A stretch of DNA of 64,000 nucleotides, taken from Xanthomonas sp. SI (lineage in GTDB: Bacteria > Pseudomonadota > Gammaproteobacteria > Xanthomonadales > Xanthomonadaceae). The notes beneath the pieces were generated by a model. The model was given only the letters and a program-made list of their open reading frames with translations. It had not been told where the DNA came from and did not search any database. Shown piece by piece: positions 27,766 to 37,900 of this stretch. The stretch is taken from contig NZ_CP051261.1 in NCBI RefSeq assembly GCF_014236855.1, positions 1,364,001 through 1,428,000 of the forward strand, read 5' to 3'. Made by a program: the position numbers and the translations under genes. The number at the start of each line of letters is the position of its first letter. Position 1 is the first letter of the stretch.

Positions 27766-28398
27766 CTACGCGGAGGCGGGCGCGCTCCTGAGCATCCCGG
27801 CCAGGCTTTCGCTGAGGATCAATTGCAGGTGCATGCGCTTGAGTTCCACGCCCATCATCATCAGTTGCAGACCAGCGCACATCGCCGCGACCGCGTAGAC
27901 GCGCGCCTGGAATTCCTGCTCGCTGCCGTTCCAGCTGCCGTGTTCGCGCAACAGACGCTTGAGCATGTTGCCGAGATGTTCGACCAGGGAGACGGCCAGA
28001 CGCCGCGCATACGCGGTCAGCTCGGGGTCGCGCGCGGCGGCCAGGTCCATTTCCAGGTTGAACCTCAACCGCCGCTCGTCGACCTCGGACAGCAGCCATT
28101 CTTCCAGCGTACCGGCGATGAAGTCGGTCGCGTCCAGGTGCGGCGGCCGTTCGGTCGTCCACATCGCGCGCAGCGACCTCTCGTAACTGCGCTCCATCAG
28201 CGCCCGCACCAATCCGCGCCTGTCGCCGAAGCGCCGGCGCAATGCGCTGCAGGAGACGTCGCTGGTCTCGGCGATCAGTTCGAAGGTGGTCGCGCCGACA
28301 CCCTTGTCGGCGATGCACTGTTCGGCCGCGTCCAACGCGGCGTCGTAGCGGCGTTGCTCGCGTTCCCTGACGCTGCGCAGGTCAACGAGGTTGGACAT
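27766..28398 (-). CDS. TetR-family transcriptional regulator
   Basis: A 210-residue TetR-type repressor. The N-terminal DNA-binding domain is seen as RYDAALDAAEQCIADKGVGATTFELIAETSDVSCSALRRRFGDRRGLVRAL (read in parts, about residues 17-67); the rest is an all-helical ligand and dimer domain. The ATG at 28398 gives MSNLVDLRSVRE; the frame is open further upstream but without TetR similarity. It is divergent from a TonB-dependent siderophore-type receptor 188 bases away, so it may control that receptor or itself. Its ligand is unknown. Confidence 0.87.
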   Translation of the reverse strand: MSNLVDLRSVREREQRRYDAALDAAEQCIADKGVGATTFELIAETSDVSCSALRRRFGDRRGLVRALMERSYERSLRAMWTTERPPHLDATDFIAGTLEEWLLSEVDERRLRFNLEMDLAAARDPELTAYARRLAVSLVEHLGNMLKRLLREHGSWNGSEQEFQARVYAVAAMCAGLQLMMMGVELKRMHLQLILSESLAGMLRSAPASA

Positions 28399-28520
28399 GG
28401 AGATCGATCCTGGACGGGAAAGTACATGGTGACGCGGTTGTGCCGTTGGCGCCATGCCGGACCAGCGCGAGTGCGGAGTTGCGATACGGGGACGACGGCG
28501 GCCGAATCATGTCTTCGCGT

Positions 28521-28539
28521 ATAATAATCATTCTCGTTA
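28521..28539 (+). promoter_or_regulatory. Fur-box-like operator before the siderophore receptor
   Basis: The 19 bases ATAATAATCATTCTCGTTA closely resemble the Fur consensus GATAATGATAATCATTATC, especially in the central AATAATCATT. They lie 47 bases before the receptor ATG, and the TATAAT overlapping the 5' end could be the -10. This predicts iron repression. Confidence 0.7.
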
Positions 28540-28585
28540 GTCGGCGGCGCCTGGATGGTGCCGTCTCGTCCCCAAGGACCCGTTG

Positions 28586-30694
28586 ATGCGTTTGCCGCTT
28601 TCCCTGTTCGCCGCGATGTTGCCGGCGACGGCCGCCATTCCCGATGCCCGGGCGCAGTCGCCCTCCACGCAAACGCTGGACGCCGTGGTCGTCAGCGCAT
28701 CGCGTACCGACCAACCCGCTGATACGGCGCCGCAGACCGTGGTGGTGATCGACCAGCAGGAGATCGCCCAGCAGCTCAGCATCAGCAGCAATTCGTCGGA
28801 TCTGCTGTCCAGCCTGCTGCCGTCGTATACGCCCAGCCGCGGCAAGATGAACGGCAGCGGCGAGACCTTGCGCGGACGCACGCCGCTGATCCTGGTCGAC
28901 GGCATCCCGCAGTCCAATCCGCTGCGCCCGACCGGGCGCGAAGCGCACACCATCGACTATGCGATGGTCGAGCGCATCGAGGTGATCCAGGGCGCCAACG
29001 CGATGAACGGCCTGGGCGCCACCGGCGGCACCATCAACCTGGTCACGCGCCGCCCGCAGCCGGGCGCGCTCAACCAGCATGTCGAGGTGCAGGCTACCGT
29101 GCCTACCACCGACGTCGATGCCGAGACCACGGGCTACAGGACCAGCTACCGCATCGACGGGCGCCGCGACAAGCTCGACTACCTGCTCGCGGTCGGCTAC
29201 GAGGACCAGGGCTTGTACCTGGACGGCGACGGGCGCGCGATCGGCACCGACGTGACTCAGGGCGATCTGATGGCCACGCGCGCCTACGACGTGCACGCCA
29301 AGCTGGGCTACTGGATCGACGACCGGCAGGAGCTGCAGTTCAGTTCCAACCGCTACCGGATCAAGTCCAAGGCCGAGTACCTCGGCGTGGCCGGCGACCG
29401 CGATCTCGGCATCCCGACTACGTCGGTGCGCGGCCGGCCCGAAGGCACGCCGCCATGGAACGACGTGTGGACCACCGGCCTGTCCTATGCCCATCACGAC
29501 CTGGCGGGCATGGAACTGAAGGCGATGGTGTTCAATCAGGAATTCGAAGGCCTGTTCGGCGCCGACAACTCGGCGACCTTCCAGGATCCGCGTATCGCGC
29601 CCAATGGCACGCTGTACGACCAGTCGCGTTCGGTCGCGTCCAAGTGGGGGTCCAAGACCAGCCTCGGCAAGGACGATCTGCTCGATGGCCGGCTCAAGCT
29701 CACCGGCGGCTTCGACACCCTATGGGACAGCGGCAAGCAGGACCTGTACGGCACCGGCCGCACCTATGTGCCCGAGTCGGAGTACCGCGACCTGGCCGCG
29801 TTCGTGCAGGGCGAATACCGGCTGCTGCCGCAGCTGACCGTGCATGGCGGCGTGCGCCACGAAGACGCGAAGCTGAGCATCGACAGCTACCAGACCCTGG
29901 CCCGCTACAACCGGGTGCAGGTGCAGGGCGGCAGCCTGTCCTTCGCCGAGACGCTGTACAACGCCGGCGCGGTGCTGGCGCCGAGCGAGCGCTTCAACGT
30001 CTTCGCCAGCTATTCCGAAGGCTTCGGCATGCCCGACGTGGGCCGCGTGCTGCGCTCGATCAACACGCCCGGCACCAGCGTCGCCAGCCTGAGTGCGCTG
30101 CAGCCGGTGCTGACCCGCAATGTCGAACTGGGCACGCGCCTGCGCGGCGCGGCGTGGGATGTCGATGTCGGCGTGTTCCAGTCGCGCTCGGACTACGGCA
30201 CCCGGGTGATCGCGGTGGACGGCGCGTTCCAGATGGCGCGGGAGAAGACCCGCATCGAGGGCGTGGACGCCAGCGCCAAGTACCGGCTCAATGAGCGGCA
30301 GCGCCTCGGCCTGGCCTATGCGTACACGCGCGGGCGCTACGACAGCGACGGCAATGGCAGCCTGGACGCGCATCTGGACGGGCTGAACATCGCGCCCAAT
30401 CGCGTCATCGGCAGCTGGTCGTCGCAATGGACGCCGCGGCTGTCCAGCTTCGTACAGGCGCAATACGCGTTCAGCCGCAGCTTCGACGATCCGCAAAAGC
30501 GCTTCAGCGGCTACGCGTTGGTCGATGCGGCGCTGAACTACCGGCTGCGCCAGGGCGAACTGCGCCTGGCCGTGGCCAACCTGCTCGATCGCCAGTACAT
30601 CACCTACTACTCGCAGAGCGCGCTGGTCGAACCGGACCGCTACTTCGCCGGGCGCGGGCGCACGCTGACGGTGGGCTACAGCCTGGATTTCTGA
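28586..30694 (+). CDS. TonB-dependent siderophore receptor
   Basis: A 702-residue outer-membrane receptor for ferric siderophores. A signal peptide (MRLPLSLFAAMLPATAAIPDAR, cleavage near RAQS) is followed by a TonB box (TLDAVVVSASR). The plug domain (ISSNSSDLLSSLLPSYTPSRGK, LRGRTPLILVDGIPQ, MVERIEVIQGANAMNGLGATGG) comes next, then the barrel, ending in aromatic GYSLDF. The plug resembles IutA-type hydroxamate receptors, but the ligand is unproven. A Fur-box-like site sits at 28521-28539 and a divergent TetR gene lies upstream. No siderophore synthesis genes are present, so it may take up foreign siderophores. ATG 28586 is preferred over the TTG three bases earlier. Confidence 0.93.
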   Translation: MRLPLSLFAAMLPATAAIPDARAQSPSTQTLDAVVVSASRTDQPADTAPQTVVVIDQQEIAQQLSISSNSSDLLSSLLPSYTPSRGKMNGSGETLRGRTPLILVDGIPQSNPLRPTGREAHTIDYAMVERIEVIQGANAMNGLGATGGTINLVTRRPQPGALNQHVEVQATVPTTDVDAETTGYRTSYRIDGRRDKLDYLLAVGYEDQGLYLDGDGRAIGTDVTQGDLMATRAYDVHAKLGYWIDDRQELQFSSNRYRIKSKAEYLGVAGDRDLGIPTTSVRGRPEGTPPWNDVWTTGLSYAHHDLAGMELKAMVFNQEFEGLFGADNSATFQDPRIAPNGTLYDQSRSVASKWGSKTSLGKDDLLDGRLKLTGGFDTLWDSGKQDLYGTGRTYVPESEYRDLAAFVQGEYRLLPQLTVHGGVRHEDAKLSIDSYQTLARYNRVQVQGGSLSFAETLYNAGAVLAPSERFNVFASYSEGFGMPDVGRVLRSINTPGTSVASLSALQPVLTRNVELGTRLRGAAWDVDVGVFQSRSDYGTRVIAVDGAFQMAREKTRIEGVDASAKYRLNERQRLGLAYAYTRGRYDSDGNGSLDAHLDGLNIAPNRVIGSWSSQWTPRLSSFVQAQYAFSRSFDDPQKRFSGYALVDAALNYRLRQGELRLAVANLLDRQYITYYSQSALVEPDRYFAGRGRTLTVGYSLDF

Positions 30695-30995
30695 TCTGAG
30701 TGGCGGCTGCTGCACGGCGCAGGCGTGGAATGCACGGGTTCGTGTGTTGCCGCGCGCACGTCGCGACGTGCTTTGGTCTGGCGACGGATGCGGGGAGGCG
30801 GCGGAAGTGGACGTTTCGCCTGCTGATCCCGTCACGGCGAATTCTCCTGCGCGGCGCGGCGCGGAGCTTGGCTTGGCGCATGCGCTGGCTGGCGCGCATG
30901 CCGAAACGTTGGTTGCCTAGACCTCGGTGCGACGGGTGCATGCGCGCGCGATGCTGGCGCAAGCACGCAGTCCCTCCTGCGTGGCTGGCTAGCCG
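30695..30995. other. Intergenic region without a recognisable gene
   Basis: About 300 bases between the receptor stop and the convergent secreted-protein stop. Open frames on both strands have Arg/Cys-rich compositions typical of GC-rich noncoding sequence. I saw no strong hairpin or repeat. Confidence 0.5.
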
Positions 30996-31496
30996 CTACC
31001 AGCCGCCGTAGGGATAGCCATAGCCGCCGCGGCCGTAATAGCCGCCGTGGCCTTCGCTCTGGCCCACGCTGATGCTGATGCCGACTTCGCGCGGCTTGCC
31101 GTCGTCGTTGTAGTAGGTCTTGCACAGGTTGAGGTTGGCGGCCTGATAGTTGCTGTTGCCGCCGCGCGAGGAATAGCCGAAGCCGGTGGCGACGCTGCCG
31201 TGCACGTCGCCCTTGCAGCGGTCGGCGCGCGCCTGCTCGGCCTCGGCCAGGGCCTGGGTGGCCGCGGCTTTCTGCGCCGAGGCCGAGGTGCCGCTGGTGT
31301 CGCCGTAGTAGGCGCCGGGCGGATCGGCCTTGTACACAGGGTCGGTGCCGTAGGTGATCGGCTGCTGCGGCACGCTCAGGTCCAGCGCGCGCTTGGCCGC
31401 TTCGCTGTCGCTGCTGCCGGAACCGCCGTCGGCGGAGGTTTGCGCCATTGCCGGGCCGGCGAGCAGGGCGCAGGCGAGCAGGAGGGATCGTTTCAT
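30996..31496 (-). CDS. Small secreted protein with a Gly/Tyr-rich tail
   Basis: A 166-residue protein that I do not recognise by family. Residues 1-18 are a clean signal peptide (MKRSLLLACALLAGPAMAQ). The mature part has a Ser/Asp-rich start, a middle segment with alanine-rich helix (SAQKAAATQALAEAEQARADR) and two cysteines (DRCKGDV and NLCKTYY) that could form a disulfide. The tail is rich in Gly and Tyr (GHGGYYGRGGYGYPYGGW). It is probably periplasmic or outer-membrane associated. It stands alone between convergent and same-strand neighbours; codon use looks normal for the window, and the start at 31496 is the only one giving the signal. Confidence 0.75.
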   Translation of the reverse strand: MKRSLLLACALLAGPAMAQTSADGGSGSSDSEAAKRALDLSVPQQPITYGTDPVYKADPPGAYYGDTSGTSASAQKAAATQALAEAEQARADRCKGDVHGSVATGFGYSSRGGNSNYQAANLNLCKTYYNDDGKPREVGISISVGQSEGHGGYYGRGGYGYPYGGW

Positions 31497-31670
31497 CGGA
31501 CGTACGCCAAGGAAAGAGGGACTGGATGGCGGCAGCGCCGCTGCGCGCCACCATGAGCCGACGCTATCAATATCACGTTGAACCCGGCCTGTCGGCGCCG
31601 GGGAATTTTCTTGCCGGCGCCGGCCATCTTTCGCGATGCGGCGGCAAGCGCCGTCTTCCGCCTACTGCCG

Positions 31671-33479
<1,809 letters not shown>

Positions 33480-33538
33480 GCGCCTAGGATACCGCGTAGG
33501 TCAAGCGCGGCAGTGCGCTGCTGCCACGCAGCGCGATG

Positions 33539-34075
33539 TCAGGCGCCAGCGGTCGCGTGCGTAGGCATCGACCGACGCGCGCGGCGCCTGCCGACGAAGT
33601 GGCCTATCAGCAGCACCGGCAACGCGACCAGCAGCGCCACCGAGCAGGCCAGCACCGGCGCGATCATCGCCAGCACTTGCGCGGTATCGTCGGCGTCGTA
33701 TCCGCGCGCCCGCACCGCCATTGCCACCAGGCCCAGGCCGCTCAGCAGCACCAGCAGCGCCAGTGCGGTCATCTTCGGCACGCTGCGCTGCTGCGGCTGG
33801 CAGCAGTCCACTGCCAGGGCCAGGGCGACGCACGCGGCCCATACCCCGGCGAACCAGTTCAGCGCGGGGACGAGAAAACTGATGCTGTAGCCGATCGCGG
33901 TGAGCACGGCGAGCAACAACGTGACCAGGCCATGTCCGCCATTGGTGGGCACGCCCGAGTCGCCGAGCTGCCACAACGCATAAAAGCCGGCGGACAAGCC
34001 AGCCGCGATAGCGACGACGCATCCCAGCACGATGGCCAGCAGCGGGCGACGCAGCGAGGGATACGCAGCACTCAT
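33539..34075 (-). CDS. Predicted inner membrane protein of unknown function
   Basis: A 178-residue protein I cannot assign to a family. Four hydrophobic stretches are visible, at about residues 12-33, 47-68, 100-117 and 135-158, connected by short loops. A cysteine pair (VDCCQPQQRS) sits in the middle, and the C-terminus is basic (GRRRARR). The architecture suggests a four-helix inner-membrane protein with cytoplasmic ends. It lies 59 bases upstream of recQ on the same strand, so a joint transcript is possible. The start at 34075 is the first ATG and gives a plausible N-terminus. Confidence 0.7.
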   Translation of the reverse strand: MSAAYPSLRRPLLAIVLGCVVAIAAGLSAGFYALWQLGDSGVPTNGGHGLVTLLLAVLTAIGYSISFLVPALNWFAGVWAACVALALAVDCCQPQQRSVPKMTALALLVLLSGLGLVAMAVRARGYDADDTAQVLAMIAPVLACSVALLVALPVLLIGHFVGRRRARRSMPTHATAGA

Positions 34076-34173
34076 CGAACGTCCATGTGGGCGGGCCGCG
34101 ACCCTGGTGCGTCAGTATGCAGGATGTACGTGAGGCAGGAGGCCTCTTGCGCAGAGGCTTCCAGCGTGCAAGC

Positions 34174-34192
34174 CCCCCTTGAGTCAAGGGGG
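34174..34192. repeat. Short perfect palindrome near dps
   Basis: CCCCCTTGA (34174-34182) and TCAAGGGGG (34184-34192) form a near-perfect inverted repeat with a one-base centre. It is part of a hairpin-rich stretch downstream of dps. Confidence 0.55.
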
Positions 34193-34235
34193 CGCGCCGA
34201 CAGGCGCGGGGTTGTGGCAGGCGAGTGAGCAGGGG

Positions 34236-34266
34236 CCCAAAGTTTCGCCATCGGCGAAACTTTGGG
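34236..34266. terminator. 14-bp perfect hairpin downstream of dps
   Basis: CCCAAAGTTTCGCC (34236-34249) and its exact complement (34253-34266) surround an ATC loop, 31 bases after the dps stop. It may be the dps terminator although no T-run follows on the - strand. A second imperfect stem (AAGCCC to GGGCTT, 34268-34298) overlaps the dps stop. Confidence 0.5.
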
Positions 34267-34296
34267 TAAGCCCGCCAGGGGGCGAAGCCCCAGGGC

Positions 34297-34863
34297 TTAT
34301 TGCAGCAGCGACCGCAGCATCCACGCGTACTTCTCGTGGGTCTGCAGGCGCTGGGTCAGCATGTCCACCGACGGGTCGTCGCCGGCATCGTCGGCGGTCT
34401 TGAGCGCCTTGCGCGCGGTGCGACACAGCGCCTCGTTGCCGACCACCAGCTGGCGCACCATCTCGCGCCAGTCGGCGCTGTCGCTCAGGCCCGGCTCTTC
34501 CGGGATCGAGGTCAGCGCGGCGAATTCCTTGTACGAACCCGGCGCGTTGAAGCCCAGCGCGCGGATGCGCTCGGCGACGTCGTCCAGCGCCGCCCACTGC
34601 TCGGTGTACTGGGTCTCGAACATCAGGTGCAGCGAGTTGAACATCGACCCGGTCACGTTCCAGTGGAAGTTGTGGGTCTTCAGGTACAGGGTGAACGCGT
34701 CGGCCATGAAGTGCGACAGGCCGTCGGCGATCTTCTTGCGGTCGCCGCCGCTGATCCCGATATCGATGTTGGGCGCGGACGGCGCCAGCGCCGCCAGCGG
34801 CGTGGTGGACGCGGCCTGCTTGGCGGGGCTCTTGGTCTTGCCGGGGGTCTTGCTCTTGGCCAT
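34297..34863 (-). CDS. dps: Dps-family DNA starvation/iron storage protein
   Basis: A 188-residue ferritin-like protein that forms dodecamers, stores iron and protects DNA in stationary phase and oxidative stress. The conserved helix pair HNFHWNVTGSMFNSLHLMFETQYTE and WAALDDVAERIRALG supplies the inter-subunit ferroxidase His, Asp and Glu residues. The N-terminus is Lys-rich (MAKSKTPGKTKSPAKQA), which in Dps mediates DNA binding. The length is slightly above the E. coli protein because of this tail. The ATG at 34863 is preceded by an AGAGGA-like ribosome site. Three hairpins lie downstream. Confidence 0.93.
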   Translation of the reverse strand: MAKSKTPGKTKSPAKQAASTTPLAALAPSAPNIDIGISGGDRKKIADGLSHFMADAFTLYLKTHNFHWNVTGSMFNSLHLMFETQYTEQWAALDDVAERIRALGFNAPGSYKEFAALTSIPEEPGLSDSADWREMVRQLVVGNEALCRTARKALKTADDAGDDPSVDMLTQRLQTHEKYAWMLRSLLQ

Positions 34864-34957
34864 CAGGGAATCCTCTTGAGGGGTTGGGAACGATATGGCG
34901 TCACAATAGACAGACTAAAGCATGCGCTGTTATTCAAAGTTCAACGGCACCCGATTG

Positions 34958-37900
34958 ATGAGCACTATCGAAAAACACCTGTCCACCCGCCTGCGCGAGC
35001 GCCGCGACGCGATCGACGGGGCGCTGACCCGCGACCGCGGCCGCCTGTTCGGCCTATGGTCGCGCTGGCAGGCCGCGCCCGGCAATCCCGCATTGGAGGC
35101 AGCGTTCGAGCAGGCGCTGGGCCAATCGCGGGCGCGCTGCGAGGCGCGTGCGGCGGCGGCGCCGGCGATCACCCTGGACGAGCAGTTGCCGATCGCGCGC
35201 GAGGCCGAACGCATCGTGGCGCTGATCCGCGCGCACCAGGTGGTGGTCATCGCCGGCGAGACCGGCTCGGGCAAGACCACGCAGCTGCCCAAGCTGTGCC
35301 TGGCCGCAGGCCGCGGCGCCGCCGGCATGATCGGCTGCACCCAGCCGCGGCGCATCGCCGCGCGCGCGGTGGCCGCGCGCGTGGCCGAGGAACTGCGCAC
35401 GCCTGTGGGCGGCGCGGTGGGCTTCCAGGTGCGCTTCAACGACCGGGTCGGCGAGGAGACCCGGATCAAGTTCATGACCGACGGCATCCTGCTGGCCGAG
35501 ATCGCCAGCGACCGCTGGCTGTCCAGCTACGACACGATCATCGTCGACGAGGCGCACGAGCGCAGCCTCAACATCGATTTCCTGCTCGGTTACATCAAGC
35601 AGCTGCTGCGCAAGCGCCCGGAGCTGAAGGTGATCGTGACCTCGGCGACGATCGACACCGCGCGCTTCGCCGAGCATTTCGACGGCGCGCCGGTGATCAG
35701 CGTCGAGGGCCGCACCTTCCCGGTGGAAGTGCGCTACCGGCCGCTGGAAGAGCCGGGATTGGAGAGTGGGGATTCGGGATTGGCAGAAGCGCGAGAAGGC
35801 CAACGTTCGCCGCGAACGGCCGTTGCGGTTGCGAATCCCGACTCCCGAATCCCCAATCCCGGCCTCACCGTCAACGATGCGATCGTGGCGGCGGTGGACG
35901 AGATCACCCGGCTCGACCCGCGCGGCGACGTGTTGCTGTTCCTGCCCGGCGAGCGCGAGATCCGCGATGCGCACCAGGCGCTGGAGCGGCGCAAGTACCG
36001 CGAGACCGAAGTGCTGCCGCTGTACGCGCGGCTGTCCAACAGCGATCAGGACCGGGTGTTCAATCCCGGCCCGCGGCGGCGCCTGGTGCTGGCCACCAAC
36101 GTCGCCGAGACATCGCTGACGGTGCCGCGGATCCGCTACGTGGTCGATCCCGGCTATGCGCGGGTCAAGCGCTACAGCCCGCGGCAGAAGCTGGACCGGC
36201 TGCACATCGAACCGATCTCGCAGGCCAGCGCCAACCAGCGCAAGGGCCGCTGCGGACGCGTGGCCGAGGGCATCTGCTACCGGCTGTACGCCGAGGCCGA
36301 TTTCCAGGCGCGGCCGGAATTCACCGATCCGGAGATCCGCCGCTCCAGCCTGGCCGGGGTGATCCTGCGCATGCTGCAGCTGGGGCTGGGGCGGATCGAG
36401 GATTTCCCGTTCCTGGAGCCGCCGGACGAGCGCGCGGTGGCCGACGGCTGGCAGCAGCTGGTGGAACTGGGCGCGGTCGGCGAACCCGACCGCCATGGCC
36501 TGCGCAAGCTCACCGAGATCGGCCGCAAGATGGCGCGGCTGCCGGTGGACGTGAAGCTGGCGCGGATGCTTGTGGCGGCGCAGCAGCATAGTTGCCTGCG
36601 GCCGATGCTGGTGATCGCCGCGTTCCTGGGCATCCAGGACCCGCGCGAGCGCCCGCCGGAAGCGCGCGAGGCGGCCGACAACGCGCACGCCAGGTTCGCC
36701 GATGCGCGCTCGGAATTCGTCGGCATCCTGCGCCTGTGGGACGGCTACCGGCAGGCGCACGAGGAGCTGACCCAGTCCAAGCTGCGCGACTGGTGCGGGC
36801 GCAACTTCCTCGGTTTCCTGCGCATGCGCGAATGGCGCGAACTGCATCGCCAACTGCACCTGCTGTGCGAGGAGCTGGGCTGGAGCGAGGAGCCGGCGGC
36901 GGCCTCGCTGCTGCCGTTGCTGGCCGGCGCCGCGTCGCCGCCGCCCGCGCGCGATGCCGAGACCAACGCGCGCGCCACGCGTGGGCAGCTGCATCGCGCG
37001 GCGCGGCTGGCGCGCGAAGGGCGCAGCGAGCCGGCAGCGGTCGCGCCGGCCGCTGCCACGCCCGCGCCGCCCGCCAACGAAACCGACGACGCACCACGTG
37101 CCAGCGAGCGCGAACGCGCCGCCGCCTACCAGGCGCTGCACCGCGCGCTGCTCGCCGGCCTGCCGACGCAGGTCGGCCATCGCACCGAGAAGGGCGATTT
37201 CCTGGCGCCGCGGCAGCGCCGCTTCCTGCTGTTCCCCGGCTCCACGCTTGCCCGCAAGCCGCCGCCGTGGGTGCTGCCGGCCACGCTGCTGGACACGCAG
37301 AAGGTGTGGGGCATGACCAACGCCGCGGTCGAGCCGGACTGGGTCATCGCCGAGCTGCCGCACCTGCTGGCGCGCAAGCATTTCGATCCGCATTGGTCGC
37401 GCGCGCAGGGGCAGGTGCTGGCGTCGGAGCAGATCAGTCTGTTCGGGCTGGTGCTGGCGCCGAAGAAGCCGGTGCATTACGGCCGCATCGACCCGCCCGG
37501 CGCGCACGAGCTGTTCGTGCGCCAGGGCCTGGTGCCGGGCGAGATCAACACCCGTGCCAGTTTCGTCGCCGACAACCAGAAAGTGTTGGCGCAGGCGCAC
37601 GAGGAAGAAGCCAAGCTGCGCCGCGCCGGCATCGTCGCCGACGAGGACTGGCAGGCGCGCTGGTACCTGGACCGGATTCCCGGCGAAATCCACTCGGCCG
37701 CCGGCCTGGACGCGTGGTGGAAGGCGCTGCCGCCGGAGCAGCGGCGCGCGCTGCACTGGTCGCTGACCGATCTGCTGCCGGGCGAAGGCAGCGAGGCCGA
37801 CCGCTATCCGAAGTATTTCGCGCTGGGCGATGCGCGGCTGGCGCTGCACTACAAGTTCGAACCCGGTGCGGCCGACGACGGTGTGACTCTGGAGGTGCCG

